Assembly: GCA_040002995.1 (NCBI GenBank)
Contig: JBDUDK010000052.1
Span: 49,195-113,194, forward strand
Direction of reading: 5' to 3'
Source: JBDUDK01 sp040002995
GTDB taxonomy: Bacteria; Actinomycetota; Acidimicrobiia; Acidimicrobiales; Ilumatobacteraceae
Length of the DNA stretch: 64,000 bases
The notes under the pieces were generated by a model that made no database searches, was not told the origin of the DNA, and saw nothing but the letters and a program-made list of their open reading frames with translations. Made by a program: the position numbers and the translations under genes. Positions within the stretch are counted from its first letter, which is position 1, and every line of letters begins with the position of its first letter. Shown here in pieces: positions 25,209 through 33,615 of this stretch.

Positions 25209-26072
25209 ATGAGCGCCGTCGTCACGTCGCTTCGCGAGGCGGTGGCCGGCATCATTCACGACGGCGACACCGTCGCGTTCGAGGGCTTCACCCACCTGAT
25301 TCCCTTTGCGGCCGGACATGAGGTCATCCGCCAGGATCGGCGCGACCTCACGGTCACGCGCATGACCCCCGACGTCATCTACGACCAACTCATCGGGGCC
25401 GGCTGTGTCCACAAGCTCATCTTCTCGTGGGGCGGCAACCCCGGTGTCGGTTCGCTCCACCGCTTTCGGGAGGCGGTCGAGACGGGCGCGCCGCAACCAC
25501 TCGAAATAGAAGAACACAGCCATGCGGGTATGGCGACCCGTTACGCCGCGGGTGCCGCGGGACTGCCGTTCGGCGTGTTGCGCGGCTATGTCGGCACCGA
25601 TCTCATGCAGCACACGCCCTCGATCAAGCCCATCTCGTGCCCCTTCACCGGCGAAGCCCTCACGGCCGTGCCCGCGTTGAACCCCGACGTCGCCGTCATC
25701 CACGCCCAACAAGCCGATCGCACGGGGAACGTCTTGCTGTGGGGCATCGTCGGCGTGCAGAAGGAGGCCGTCCTCGCTTCGAAACGGGCGATCGTCACCG
25801 TGGAGGAGATCGTCGACGAGCTCGATCCTCCGGCGAGCTCTGTGGTCTTGCCCAACTGGGTCATCGACGCGGTCTGCGAGGTTCCCGGCGGGGCTCACCC
25901 GAGCTTCGCCATGGGGTACTCGACGCGTGACAACGCGTTCTACAAGGCGTGGGATGCCATCTCGAAAGATCTCACCGCGTTCACCGCGTGGATCGATACG
26001 CACGTGCGGGGCACGTCCGACTTCGCCGAGTTCCGTCGATCCGCGGGGCTGGGAGACGCCAGCCGTGTCTGA
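25209..26072 (+). CDS. CoA-transferase subunit A (3-oxoadipate CoA-transferase, Gct type)
   Basis: 287 aa from ATG 25209; upstream in-frame residues overlap the dioxygenase gene and are not conserved. The fold signature runs DGDTVAFEGFTHLIPFAAGHEVIRQ, HKLIFSWGGNPGVGS, HAQQADRTGNVLLWGIVG and VIDAVCEVPGGAHPSFAMGY, i.e. glutaconate-CoA-transferase-like family I alpha subunits, also seen in actinobacterial IpdA. In this operon the natural substrate is 3-oxoadipate. Its stop overlaps the GTG start of the beta subunit by 8 bp. Confidence 0.86.
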   Translation: MSAVVTSLREAVAGIIHDGDTVAFEGFTHLIPFAAGHEVIRQDRRDLTVTRMTPDVIYDQLIGAGCVHKLIFSWGGNPGVGSLHRFREAVETGAPQPLEIEEHSHAGMATRYAAGAAGLPFGVLRGYVGTDLMQHTPSIKPISCPFTGEALTAVPALNPDVAVIHAQQADRTGNVLLWGIVGVQKEAVLASKRAIVTVEEIVDELDPPASSVVLPNWVIDAVCEVPGGAHPSFAMGYSTRDNAFYKAWDAISKDLTAFTAWIDTHVRGTSDFAEFRRSAGLGDASRV

Positions 26073-26841
26073 CCGCAATGGTTCTGCCGCGCGATACACC
26101 GCCGACGAGCTCATGATCGTGAACGCCGCCCGCTCCCTTGGCCAGCGCGCCGCCGCCGGTTCGGGTGTCTGCTTCGTCGGCATCGGGTTGCCCTCGACTG
26201 CCGCGAACCTCGCGCGTCGTCTTTACGATCCGAGCCCCGTCCTCGTGTACGAGTCGGGGTGCATCGGCGCCAAGCCGACCGCGTTGCCTCTGTCGATCGG
26301 CGACGGTGAATTGGCCGAAACGGCCGATGCCGTCGTATCGGTGCCGGAGATCTTCGCCTACTGGCTCCAGGCCGGCCGCATCGATGTCGGCTTCCTCGGC
26401 GGCGCGCAGATCGACCGGCACGGAAACATCAACTCGACGGTGATCGGCAACTACGAGCATCCCGCGACGCGCCTTCCGGGAGCGGGCGGGGCGCCCGAGA
26501 TCGCGGCGTCGGCCGCGAGCGTGATGGTGATCATGCGTCAAAGCAAGCGGGCGTTCGTCGATGTGTGCGACTTCCGCACCTCGTTCGGCTTCGGCGACGG
26601 GCCGGGCCACCGCGAGCGCCTCGGGCTTCGCGGGGCCGGACCAACGATGGTCATCACCGATCTGGGGATACTCGAACCCCGAGACTCGGAGCTGGTGATG
26701 ACCGCAATGCATCCCGGTGTCACTCGCGACCAAGCCACGGCGAGCACAGGATGGCCTCTTGCGTTCTCGAAGAACGTCACGACCACCGTGAGCCCCACGG
26801 AGCATGAGCTGATCGCGCTCCGAACGCTGCAGGCGGCATGA
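26065..26841 (+). CDS. CoA-transferase subunit B (3-oxoadipate CoA-transferase, Gct type)
   Basis: 258 aa from GTG 26065 (VSDRNGSAARYTADELMIVNAARSL). The likely catalytic glutamate is in LVYESGCIG, at the place where GctB-type transferases carry it and where the hydrolase-like IpdB lacks it; this supports a true CoA-transferase. GGAQIDRHGNINSTVIG and MHPGVTRDQ are further family markers. Works with subunit A to convert 3-oxoadipate and an acyl-CoA to 3-oxoadipyl-CoA. ATGA overlap with the maleylacetate reductase. Confidence 0.87.
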   Translation: MSDRNGSAARYTADELMIVNAARSLGQRAAAGSGVCFVGIGLPSTAANLARRLYDPSPVLVYESGCIGAKPTALPLSIGDGELAETADAVVSVPEIFAYWLQAGRIDVGFLGGAQIDRHGNINSTVIGNYEHPATRLPGAGGAPEIAASAASVMVIMRQSKRAFVDVCDFRTSFGFGDGPGHRERLGLRGAGPTMVITDLGILEPRDSELVMTAMHPGVTRDQATASTGWPLAFSKNVTTTVSPTEHELIALRTLQAA

Positions 26842-27926
26842 GCACCGCGCCGTTCACCTACGACGCCAACCCCGGGCGAGTCGTGTTCGGCATAGGGTCG
26901 CTCGCGCGGGTCGGCGAAGAGTCCGCCCGGCTCGGTGGCCGGCGCGTGCTCGTGATCACCGACGCGGAGGCCAAGGCCATAGCCGACGCCGTGGTCGAGC
27001 AACTTGGTGACCGCGTCGCGCTCGTGTGGGATGAGGTCGCGCAGCACGTCCCGATCGAGCTGGCCGAGCGGGCGCGCGCGGCAGCAACCGCCGCGGCGAT
27101 CGACTCGATCGTGTGCATCGGTGGAGGATCGTCGACGGGTTTGGCGAAGGCCATCGCCCTCACCCACGGGGTGCCGGTGCTGGCCGTGCCGACCACGTAC
27201 GCCGGCTCGGAGATGACACCGATCTACGGCCTGACCGGGCCCTCCGGCGGCGACACGAGTCGCAAGGCCACCGGCAAAGACCCCATCGTCCAGCCACGAA
27301 TCGTCATCTACGACCCTGAGCTCACCGTGGGCCTGCCGGCGGCGGTCACGGGGCCGAGCGCGTTCAACGCGCTGGCCCATTGTGTTGAGGCTCTCTACGC
27401 CGCCGGCGCCAATCCGGTGATCACGTTGCTCGCTCTCGACGGCATCGCCGCGATCGGCCGGTCGATCACGACGTGCGTTCGCGAACCGGCCAACGTCGAT
27501 GCCCGCAGCGATGTGCTGTACGGCGCGTACCTCGCCGGAGTCTCGCTCGGCGCCACGGGAACCGCGCTCCACCACAAGTGCTGCCACGTGCTCGGAGGCA
27601 CGTTCCACCTCGTGCACGGCGAGGTGAACGCCGTGATCCTGCCCCACGCCGTGGCGTACAACGCGCCCGCGGTCCCCGAGCTGATGGTCAAGGTGGGCAC
27701 CGCGCTGGGGGCGCCCGCCGGGGTGAGCGCGGCCCGGGCCCTGTTCGATCTCGCCGCCAGCATCGGCGCGCCCAGCAGCCTCAAGGCCCTCTCGATGCCG
27801 CATGAGGGCCTCGACGATGCCGCGGCCCGCACCGTGGCCGACACCACGGTCAATCCCCGTCCGGTCAACGTCGCGTCCGTTCGTGCGATGCTCGAGGACG
27901 CCTACGAGGGCCGGCGGCCGGCGTGA
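26838..27926 (+). CDS. Maleylacetate reductase
   Basis: 362 aa. Belongs to the iron-containing alcohol dehydrogenase fold but with the maleylacetate reductase markers: N-terminal FTYDANPGRVVFGIGSLARV, GGGSSTGLAKAIALTHGVPVLAVPTTYAGSEMTPIYGLT, and LHHKCCHVLGGTFHLVHGEVNAVILPHAVAYNAP. It reduces maleylacetate to 3-oxoadipate with NAD(P)H and joins the hydroquinone and hydroxyquinol branches. Start overlaps the CoA-transferase B stop by ATGA, so coupling is expected. The order dioxygenase-transferase-reductase-thiolase-dioxygenase is coherent with one operon. Confidence 0.93.
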   Translation: MSTAPFTYDANPGRVVFGIGSLARVGEESARLGGRRVLVITDAEAKAIADAVVEQLGDRVALVWDEVAQHVPIELAERARAAATAAAIDSIVCIGGGSSTGLAKAIALTHGVPVLAVPTTYAGSEMTPIYGLTGPSGGDTSRKATGKDPIVQPRIVIYDPELTVGLPAAVTGPSAFNALAHCVEALYAAGANPVITLLALDGIAAIGRSITTCVREPANVDARSDVLYGAYLAGVSLGATGTALHHKCCHVLGGTFHLVHGEVNAVILPHAVAYNAPAVPELMVKVGTALGAPAGVSAARALFDLAASIGAPSSLKALSMPHEGLDDAAARTVADTTVNPRPVNVASVRAMLEDAYEGRRPA

Positions 27927-27938
27927 AGGGAGAACTTC

Positions 27939-29141
27939 GTGACCCGTGACGTGTTCATCGTCGATGCAGCCCGCACGCCTATAGGCCGCCACGGCGGCGC
28001 GTTGGCGGGCATCCGGCCCGACGATCTGGCGGCTGCCGCAGTCAGGGCCCTCGTCGAGCGCCATCCGTCTCTCGACCCCGGCACCATCGACGACGTCTTC
28101 TTTGGTGACGCGAACGCGGCCGGAGAAGACAACCGCGATGTGGCGCGCATGGCCGTGCTGCTCGCCGGCCTCCCGGTGACCGTCCCCGGCACCACCGTGA
28201 ACCGCCTCTGCGGCTCCGGCATGGAAGCGGTGATTGGCGCCGCTCGAGCGATTGCCGTCGGCGACGGTGATCTGTGCATCGGCGGCGGGGTGGAATCGAT
28301 GAGCCGCGCGCCATGGGTCCTCCTCAAGCCCGAGCGCGCCTACGCCACCACGTCCGAGCAGTTGTGGAGCACCACGCTCGGCTGGCGCATGCTCAATCCA
28401 AAGATGCCATCGGAATGGACCATCTCGCTGGGCGAAGGCGCGGAGGTGTTGGCCGAGAAGTACTCGATCAGTCGCGACGCGCAGGACGAGTTCGCCCTGG
28501 GCTCGCACCAGAGGGCGGCCGCCGCTTGGGACGCCGGCCACTTCGACGCGGAATCGGTGTCTGTGCCGGGCACGCCCCTTGCGCGCGACGAGTGCATCCG
28601 GCCCGACACCACGATGGAAAGGTTGGCCTCGCTGAAGCCCGCCTTTCGAACGGGTGGCACGGTCACGGCAGGCAACTCGTCTCCTTTGAATGACGGGGCC
28701 GCCGCGGTGCTGCTGGCCAGCGAGAGCGCCCTGAACGCGATGGGCCTCACACCGTTGGCGCGGGTGGTGAGCAAGGCCGTCGTGGGCGTCGAGCCACACC
28801 TCTACGGCATCGGGCCGGTCGAAGCCGTCCGGCTCGCGTTGCGCAGAGCCGCGCTCGATTTCGGTGATCTGGCCGCCATGGAGCTGAACGAAGCATTCGC
28901 GGCCCAGTCGCTGGCCTGCATCGCGGAATGGCCGGAGCTCGATGCGTCGATCGTGAATCGCAACGGTGGGGCCATCGCGATCGGGCACCCGCTTGGCTGC
29001 TCGGGTGCTCGCATCCTCACCACGCTCACACATCATCTGCAGCGCACGGGCGGCCGCTACGGCCTCGCCGCGATGTGCATCGGCGTGGGCCAGGGCATCG
29101 CGATAGTCATCGAGAATGTTGAAACCAAGGAGACCGCATGA
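27939..29141 (+). CDS. 3-oxoadipyl-CoA / acetyl-CoA acetyltransferase (thiolase)
   Basis: 400 aa from GTG 27939. Thiolase active-site residues are visible: Cys91 (NRLCGSGMEA), the GGVESMSRAPW signature, His in GGAIAIGHPLGCSGARI and the second Cys in AMCIGVGQGIAIV. In this gene order it most likely thiolyses 3-oxoadipyl-CoA to acetyl-CoA and succinyl-CoA (PcaF role). ATGA overlap with the following hydroxyquinol dioxygenase gene; 12 bp after the reductase. Confidence 0.92.
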   Translation: MTRDVFIVDAARTPIGRHGGALAGIRPDDLAAAAVRALVERHPSLDPGTIDDVFFGDANAAGEDNRDVARMAVLLAGLPVTVPGTTVNRLCGSGMEAVIGAARAIAVGDGDLCIGGGVESMSRAPWVLLKPERAYATTSEQLWSTTLGWRMLNPKMPSEWTISLGEGAEVLAEKYSISRDAQDEFALGSHQRAAAAWDAGHFDAESVSVPGTPLARDECIRPDTTMERLASLKPAFRTGGTVTAGNSSPLNDGAAAVLLASESALNAMGLTPLARVVSKAVVGVEPHLYGIGPVEAVRLALRRAALDFGDLAAMELNEAFAAQSLACIAEWPELDASIVNRNGGAIAIGHPLGCSGARILTTLTHHLQRTGGRYGLAAMCIGVGQGIAIVIENVETKETA

Positions 29142-29974
29142 GCCGCACATTCGCGGAGGAGCGCCTGCTCGACGTCGTCGTCGCCACGTTTGACAACAGT
29201 CCCGACGCCCGTATGAAGGAGGTGCTCACCAACCTCATCCGGCACCTGCACGAGTTCGTGAGCGAAGTGCACCTCACCCGCGACGAGTGGTTCGCGGGCA
29301 TCAAGTTCCTCACGGCCGTCGGTCAGAAGTGTGACGACGTCCGCCAGGAGTTCATCTTGCTGTCCGACACGCTCGGGGTATCGAGCCTCGTCGAGATGAT
29401 CAACTACAAGGGCACGGAGGGCTCCACCGAGAACACGGTGCTCGGGCCCTTCTACGTCCCCCGATCGCCGCACTACGACAACGACGCGTCCATCGTGATC
29501 AACGACGACCCCGGTGAACGGCTACATGTGCACGGAGCGATTCGCTCCACCGATGGGAGCCCCATTCCCGGCGCCGAGATCGACGTGTGGCAGACGGCCA
29601 CGCACGGCATGTACGCGGTGCAAGAGCCGGGCAAGCAAGATCCCGACAACCTTCGTGGCATCTTCACGTCCGCGGCCGACGGCCGCTACTCGTTCTGGAC
29701 CGTGCGACCGGTCGTGTACTCGATCCCCGATGACGGACCAGTCGGCCAATTGCTTGAAGCGAACAACCGGCATCCAAACCGGGCGGCCCACACACATCTC
29801 ATGGTGCGTGCGCCGGGTTACCACACGGTCGCCACCCACATCTTTGACGCCGACGGCGCCTATCTCGACTCCGATGCGGTGTTCGGCGTGCGCGACTCGC
29901 TCGTGGTGAAGTTCGAACCACAGGCCGATGGCACCTTGGAGGCTCCGTTCGACGTGGTGCTCACGCCGAGCTGA
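29138..29974 (+). CDS. Hydroxyquinol 1,2-dioxygenase (intradiol)
   Basis: 278 aa. The N-terminal helical linker domain (RHLHEFVSEVHLTRDEWFAGIKFLTAVGQ) is followed by the beta-sandwich with Fe(III) ligands Tyr159 (HGMYA), Tyr194 (RPVVYSIP), His218 and His220 (AAHTHL); the 24 and 2 residue spacings match the Nocardioides hydroxyquinol enzyme as I recall it. TEGSTENTVLGPFYVP is typical of hydroxyquinol rather than catechol dioxygenases. It cleaves 1,2,4-trihydroxybenzene to maleylacetate. Last gene of the coupled operon; its stop abuts the stop of the convergent marR gene. Confidence 0.92.
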   Translation: MSRTFAEERLLDVVVATFDNSPDARMKEVLTNLIRHLHEFVSEVHLTRDEWFAGIKFLTAVGQKCDDVRQEFILLSDTLGVSSLVEMINYKGTEGSTENTVLGPFYVPRSPHYDNDASIVINDDPGERLHVHGAIRSTDGSPIPGAEIDVWQTATHGMYAVQEPGKQDPDNLRGIFTSAADGRYSFWTVRPVVYSIPDDGPVGQLLEANNRHPNRAAHTHLMVRAPGYHTVATHIFDADGAYLDSDAVFGVRDSLVVKFEPQADGTLEAPFDVVLTPS

Positions 29975-30457
29975 TCAACCCAGGAGATCGGCCGGCGCCC
30001 TGGCCGCCGGCACCTGCTCGAGCACTCGAGCGAAGGCCGTGCCAACCGTCTTTAATTCCCGCTCGCTCAGCACGTCGACGAGCCAGCGGCGCACGCCCTC
30101 CACATGGGTGACGGCCGCGGCTTCCAAAAGCTTCTGCCCTTTCCGGGTGAGCGCGGCGCGCAGCCCTCGACCGTCCTCCGGGCACGCTACGCGTTCGAGG
30201 AGACGGTCGCGTTCCATGCGATCGACCGTGTAGGTGAGCCGGCTTCTCGACATGAGGGCGTTCTCCGCAAGAACGCTCATCCGGATGCCCTCCGGCGGCC
30301 CTTCTGACAGCGCGACAAGAACCTCGTAATCGTCGCGGGACAGCCCGTAAGCGGTCCGCAGCTCGCTCTCCAACTGATCGAACAGCTTGGAGGCACCCCT
30401 GATGAAGGCGCGCCACGACCGCTGCTCGTCTGTTGTGAGCCAACGCACTTCCGCCAT
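29975..30457 (-). CDS. MarR-family transcriptional regulator
   Basis: 160 aa. Winged-helix pattern: LSRDDYEVLVALSEGPPEGIRMSVLAENALMSRSRLTYTVDRMERDRLLERVACPEDGRGLRAALTRKGQKLLE, the DxRG wing being canonical. It is divergent from the YceI gene, with two symmetric GTTCA...TGAAC-like boxes in the 102-bp gap, so auto-repression and YceI control are likely. It may respond to a phenolic compound, given the pathway beside it. Confidence 0.92.
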   Translation of the reverse strand: MAEVRWLTTDEQRSWRAFIRGASKLFDQLESELRTAYGLSRDDYEVLVALSEGPPEGIRMSVLAENALMSRSRLTYTVDRMERDRLLERVACPEDGRGLRAALTRKGQKLLEAAAVTHVEGVRRWLVDVLSERELKTVGTAFARVLEQVPAARAPADLLG

Positions 30458-30485
30458 GTCCGCATGATATCTGTTTCTCCAGGTT

Positions 30486-30499
30486 GTTCAAAGTTAAAC
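30486..30499. promoter_or_regulatory. Putative MarR box 1
   Basis: GTTCAAAGTTAAAC, an imperfect dyad (GTTnA-n4-TnAAC) 28 bp upstream of the marR start. It is a degenerate copy of the perfect site at 30525-30538, 39 bp away centre to centre. Confidence 0.5.
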
Positions 30500-30524
30500 G
30501 ATCAGCTAAGGTGCGGTGTCAGTA

Positions 30525-30538
30525 GTTCAAACCTGAAC
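30525..30538. promoter_or_regulatory. Putative MarR box 2
   Basis: GTTCAAACCTGAAC: perfect 5-bp arms GTTCA/TGAAC around a 4-bp centre, 21 bp upstream of the YceI start. Size and symmetry fit a MarR dimer site in the divergent promoter. Confidence 0.55.
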
Positions 30539-30559
30539 GAAAGTGCGTAAGGAGTTCTC

Positions 30560-31102
30560 ATGACCACAATCGAAGGTCTCACCCCCGGCGTCTGGAAGAT
30601 CGATCCGGCCCACACCACGGCCGAGTTCTCGGTGCGCCACCTGATGGTTACGAAGGTACGCGGCCGGTTCAGCGACGTCGGTGGCGCGGTCACCATCGCG
30701 GACGACCCGTTGCGGTCGAAGGTGGAAGCCGTGATCAACACCGCGTCGATCACCACGGGCGATGGGGCCCGCGACAACCATCTGCGGACGGCGGACTTTC
30801 TCGAGGTCGAGAAGTACCCGGAGATGACGTTCACCTCGACCGAGATCCTCCCCAAGGGATCCGAATACGTCGTGAGGGGTGACCTCACGCTGCACGGTGT
30901 CACCAAGCCGGTCGAGCTCACCCTTGAGTTCAACGGCGTGGCTGGCGATCCGTGGGGTGGCACACGCGCCGGGTTCTCGGCCGAGACTGAGATCAACCGC
31001 AGGGACTTTGGCGTCGACATCAGCATGCCGATGGACGGCGGAGGAGTCGTGGTGGGCGACAAGATCAAGATCCAGATCGAGGCCGAGGTAATCAAGACCT
31101 GA
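30560..31102 (+). CDS. YceI-family lipocalin-like protein
   Basis: 180 aa, RBS AAGGAG 8 bp before ATG 30560. Typical YceI text: GVWKIDPAHTTAEFSVRHLMVTKVRGRFSDVGGAV, DNHLRTADFLEVEKYPEMTFTST, LHGVTKPVELTLEFNG, FSAETEINRRDFGVD. The fold is a beta-barrel that binds polyisoprenoid or quinone-like ligands in characterised members. No signal peptide is present, so it acts in the cytoplasm. Probably under the adjacent MarR regulator; quinone or phenol handling next to an aromatic operon is an inference. Confidence 0.92.
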   Translation: MTTIEGLTPGVWKIDPAHTTAEFSVRHLMVTKVRGRFSDVGGAVTIADDPLRSKVEAVINTASITTGDGARDNHLRTADFLEVEKYPEMTFTSTEILPKGSEYVVRGDLTLHGVTKPVELTLEFNGVAGDPWGGTRAGFSAETEINRRDFGVDISMPMDGGGVVVGDKIKIQIEAEVIKT

Positions 31103-31150
31103 ACGAGCGGCAATACTTCCCAGCGATCCGGATGTCGCTGGGAGGTAGCC

Positions 31151-32569
31151 GTGAAGGTCTACGACAAGATCTACATCGATGGCGCGTGGGTGAGCCCACA
31201 CGGCCACGGCCAACTTGATGTGGTCGACTCGACCACCGAGGAGGTCATGGCGAGTGTGCCGGCCTCCGACGCCACCGACGTCGACCGAGCCGTAAAGGCG
31301 GCCCGCGCCGCGTTCGACGGATGGGCGGCCACCACGCCAGAGGAACGGGCCAAGTTCCTGACGCGCATCAACGAGGGCCTCGCGGCGCGTATGGACGAGC
31401 TCGCCAACGTCGTGAGCCACGAAGTCGGCATGCCCAAGAATCTCTCGAAGATGATCCAGGTCGGGCTGCCTATGAATTCCTTCGCGCAGGCCGCTCAGCT
31501 CGCGGAGACGTTCGCGTTCGAGGAGGAAGTCGGGAACTCGCTCGTTCTGCGCGAACCGATCGGCGTGGTCGGTTGCATCACGCCGTGGAACTATCCGCTG
31601 CACCAGATCGCGGCAAAAGTGGCGTTCGCCATGGCGGCGGGGTGCACGGTTGTGCTCAAGCCGTCGGAAGTCGCGCCGGTGAACGCCATGATCCTCGCGG
31701 AGGTGATCCACGAGGTCGGCCTGCCGGTCGGGGTCTTCAATCTCGTCACGGGTACCGGGCCGGTCGCGGGCGAGGCGATCGCCGCCCACCCCGGTGTCGA
31801 CATGGTCAGCTTCACCGGTTCCACTCGCGCCGGAAAGCGCGTCGCCGAGCTCGCCGCCCAGACCGTGAAGAAGGTCGCGCTCGAGTTGGGTGGCAAGTCC
31901 GCCAACGTGATTCTCGACGACGCCGACTTCACCAAGGCCGTCGCCGACGGCGTCGGCAAGTGCTACCTCAACTCCGGCCAGACCTGCTCAGCACTCACAC
32001 GCATGCTCGTGCCGCATAGCCGCCTCGCCGAAGCCGAAGAGATCGCCACGCGCACGGCCGAGACGTTCACGCCCGGCGACCCGTTCACCAAGGGCACCCG
32101 CATTGGACCACTCGTCTCCGCCGTGCAGCGCGATCGCGTGCGTGCCTACATCAACAAGGGCATCGACGAGGGTGCCACGCTGCTCACCGGGGGCGTCGAG
32201 CCTCCGGAGGGTCTCGACAAAGGCTTCTTCGTCCGGCCGACGGTGTTCTCCGACGTGCGCACCGACATGACCATCGCGCAGGAGGAGATCTTCGGACCGG
32301 TGCTCGTCCTCATCCCCTACGGCGACGAGGACGAAGCCGTCCGCATCGCGAACGACAGCGTGTACGGCCTCGCGGGTGGCGTGTGGTCGGGCGATCCCGA
32401 GCGGGCCAAGCGCGTCGCGCGGCGGTTGCGCACCGGTCAGGTCGAGGTCAACGGCGGGGCGTTCAACCCCAACGCGCCGTTCGGTGGTTACAAGCAGTCG
32501 GGCGTCGGGCGCGAGTACGGCCGCCACGGTTTCGAGGAGTTCCTCGAGATCAAGTCGCTGCAACTCTGA
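31151..32569 (+). CDS. Aldehyde dehydrogenase (candidate 4-hydroxymuconic semialdehyde dehydrogenase)
   Basis: 472 aa from GTG 31151, RBS GGGAGGT. NAD(P)-dependent ALDH with PWNYPLHQIAAKVAFAMAAGCTVVLKPSE, the general-base Glu in VALELGGKSANVI, and the nucleophile Cys in NSGQTCSALTRM. Substrate is not fixed by sequence. In hydroquinone pathways an ALDH (HapE/PnpE role) oxidises 4-hydroxymuconic semialdehyde to maleylacetate, and this is the only ALDH in the window, so I propose that role. The 39-aa gap to typical lengths is normal variation. It lies 48 bp after YceI on the same strand. Confidence 0.9.
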   Translation: MKVYDKIYIDGAWVSPHGHGQLDVVDSTTEEVMASVPASDATDVDRAVKAARAAFDGWAATTPEERAKFLTRINEGLAARMDELANVVSHEVGMPKNLSKMIQVGLPMNSFAQAAQLAETFAFEEEVGNSLVLREPIGVVGCITPWNYPLHQIAAKVAFAMAAGCTVVLKPSEVAPVNAMILAEVIHEVGLPVGVFNLVTGTGPVAGEAIAAHPGVDMVSFTGSTRAGKRVAELAAQTVKKVALELGGKSANVILDDADFTKAVADGVGKCYLNSGQTCSALTRMLVPHSRLAEAEEIATRTAETFTPGDPFTKGTRIGPLVSAVQRDRVRAYINKGIDEGATLLTGGVEPPEGLDKGFFVRPTVFSDVRTDMTIAQEEIFGPVLVLIPYGDEDEAVRIANDSVYGLAGGVWSGDPERAKRVARRLRTGQVEVNGGAFNPNAPFGGYKQSGVGREYGRHGFEEFLEIKSLQL

Positions 32570-32579
32570 GCGCGGCCGC

Positions 32580-33050
32580 GTGCAACGCGTCCACGACGTC
32601 CTCGCGTCGCTGGGGGTGCCGTACGAAATCGTCGCGTGCGATCCCGAACTGGCCGACACCGCGGCGTTCTGCGCCCACTACGGCTACGCGATGGAAGACT
32701 CCGCCAACACGATCCTGGTCGCCGGCAAGAGCGATCCGGTGCGGTTTGTGGCGTGCGTCGTGCTGGCGACCACGCGCCTCGATGTGAACGGGCTCGTGCG
32801 TCGGCGCCTTGGTGTCAAGAAGGCCTCGTTCGCGGACCGCGATCAGACCATGGCCCTCACGGGCATGGCGATCGGCGGCGTCACCGCGATCGGCCTCCCC
32901 GACGAGGTGCCGCTGTGGATCGACAGCCGTGTGGTCTCGCGTCCCCGGATCGTGCTCGGCGGCGGCGACCGGAGCAGCAAGATCCTCGCCCCACCTGACC
33001 TCCTGCTCGCCCTCCCCAACGCCGAAGTCATCGAGGCCTTGGCGTTCTGA
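32580..33050 (+). CDS. YbaK/ProX-type aminoacyl-tRNA deacylase
   Basis: 156 aa from GTG 32580 (VQRVHDVLASLGVPYEIVACDPELADTAAFCAHYGYAMEDSANTILVAGKS). The domain pattern with TTRLDVNGLVRRRLGVKKASFADRD, TGMAIGGVTAIGLP and DSRVVSRPRIVLGGGDRSSKIL matches the YbaK/EbsC superfamily, which hydrolyses mischarged aminoacyl-tRNAs. Start is 10 bp after the ALDH stop. The stop lies inside the left arm of the long inverted repeat at 33043-33096. Confidence 0.85.
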   Translation: MQRVHDVLASLGVPYEIVACDPELADTAAFCAHYGYAMEDSANTILVAGKSDPVRFVACVVLATTRLDVNGLVRRRLGVKKASFADRDQTMALTGMAIGGVTAIGLPDEVPLWIDSRVVSRPRIVLGGGDRSSKILAPPDLLLALPNAEVIEALAF

Positions 33051-33096
33051 CGCGCTTTTTTCGTCTGTGGTGTCGGTTTCGCGCGCGAGAACGGTC
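33043..33096 (+). repeat. Long inverted repeat, left arm
   Basis: 54 bp, identical at 50 of 54 positions to the reverse complement of 33616-33669. It begins CGTTCTGACGCGCTTTTT and ends GCGCGCGAGAACGGTC. It includes the last codons and stop of the YbaK-like gene and reaches 2 bp into the 3' end of the DinB gene. The four differences cluster at internal positions 19-25. Confidence 0.9.
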
Positions 33097-33610
33097 AGGT
33101 TGTCGGCCGGACGGCGACGAGGACGGCGTCGATGTCGCGAAGATGATGCTCGCATTCGTGGACGGTGTGGCGGGCGAGCCACGCGACCGTCCGCTCGGAC
33201 GTCGTGGGCCAGTGGTGGATGCCGGTGCGCTCCCACTGCGACGGGTTGAGCGCCTCAAAGGCCGACGCGAGTGCCTTCGCCGCCTCCGTGATCTGCGTGG
33301 CCACGACCGCGGGGTCCTGCTCGTTGTACCGGTAGTTCACGACACGCTCCTCGCGACCCATCGGCGTGAAGTCGGGTCGCTCCTCAACGAGCGCAAGCGC
33401 GACGCGATCGCGCTGCACCCGGAGAACGTCTCTGACGTGGCACGCGTACTCAAGCACCGACCACACATCGGCGCGTGGGCGCGTCCGCATCTCCATGTCG
33501 GATGCGCCCGTTATGCGACCCTCGTAGCGAGGACCGACCGATCGCAAGGTCGCGGCGACATCCAGAACCGCGAGCTCGTCGTAGACGAACGCACACTCAT
33601 CGCAACGCAT
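33095..33610 (-). CDS. DinB-superfamily protein (mycothiol-type)
   Basis: 171 aa. It opens MRCDECAFVYDE (CxxC pair, common in actinobacterial members) and carries a DinB four-helix bundle with putative metal histidines in EYACHVRDVLRVQRDR and TVHECEHHLRDID. DinB/YfiT enzymes are thiol-dependent S-transferases, in actinobacteria often with mycothiol; no specific substrate can be named. The gene is enclosed between the two arms of a 54-bp inverted repeat. Confidence 0.8.
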   Translation of the reverse strand: MRCDECAFVYDELAVLDVAATLRSVGPRYEGRITGASDMEMRTRPRADVWSVLEYACHVRDVLRVQRDRVALALVEERPDFTPMGREERVVNYRYNEQDPAVVATQITEAAKALASAFEALNPSQWERTGIHHWPTTSERTVAWLARHTVHECEHHLRDIDAVLVAVRPTT

Positions 33611-33615
33611 CTGCG

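Noticed and set aside
26538..29150. 870-residue open frame on the minus strand across the maleylacetate reductase and thiolase genes
   Set aside because: It is antisense to well-supported enzymes, is Arg/His/Gly-rich as expected of the reverse frame in very GC-rich DNA, and contains no recognisable domain.
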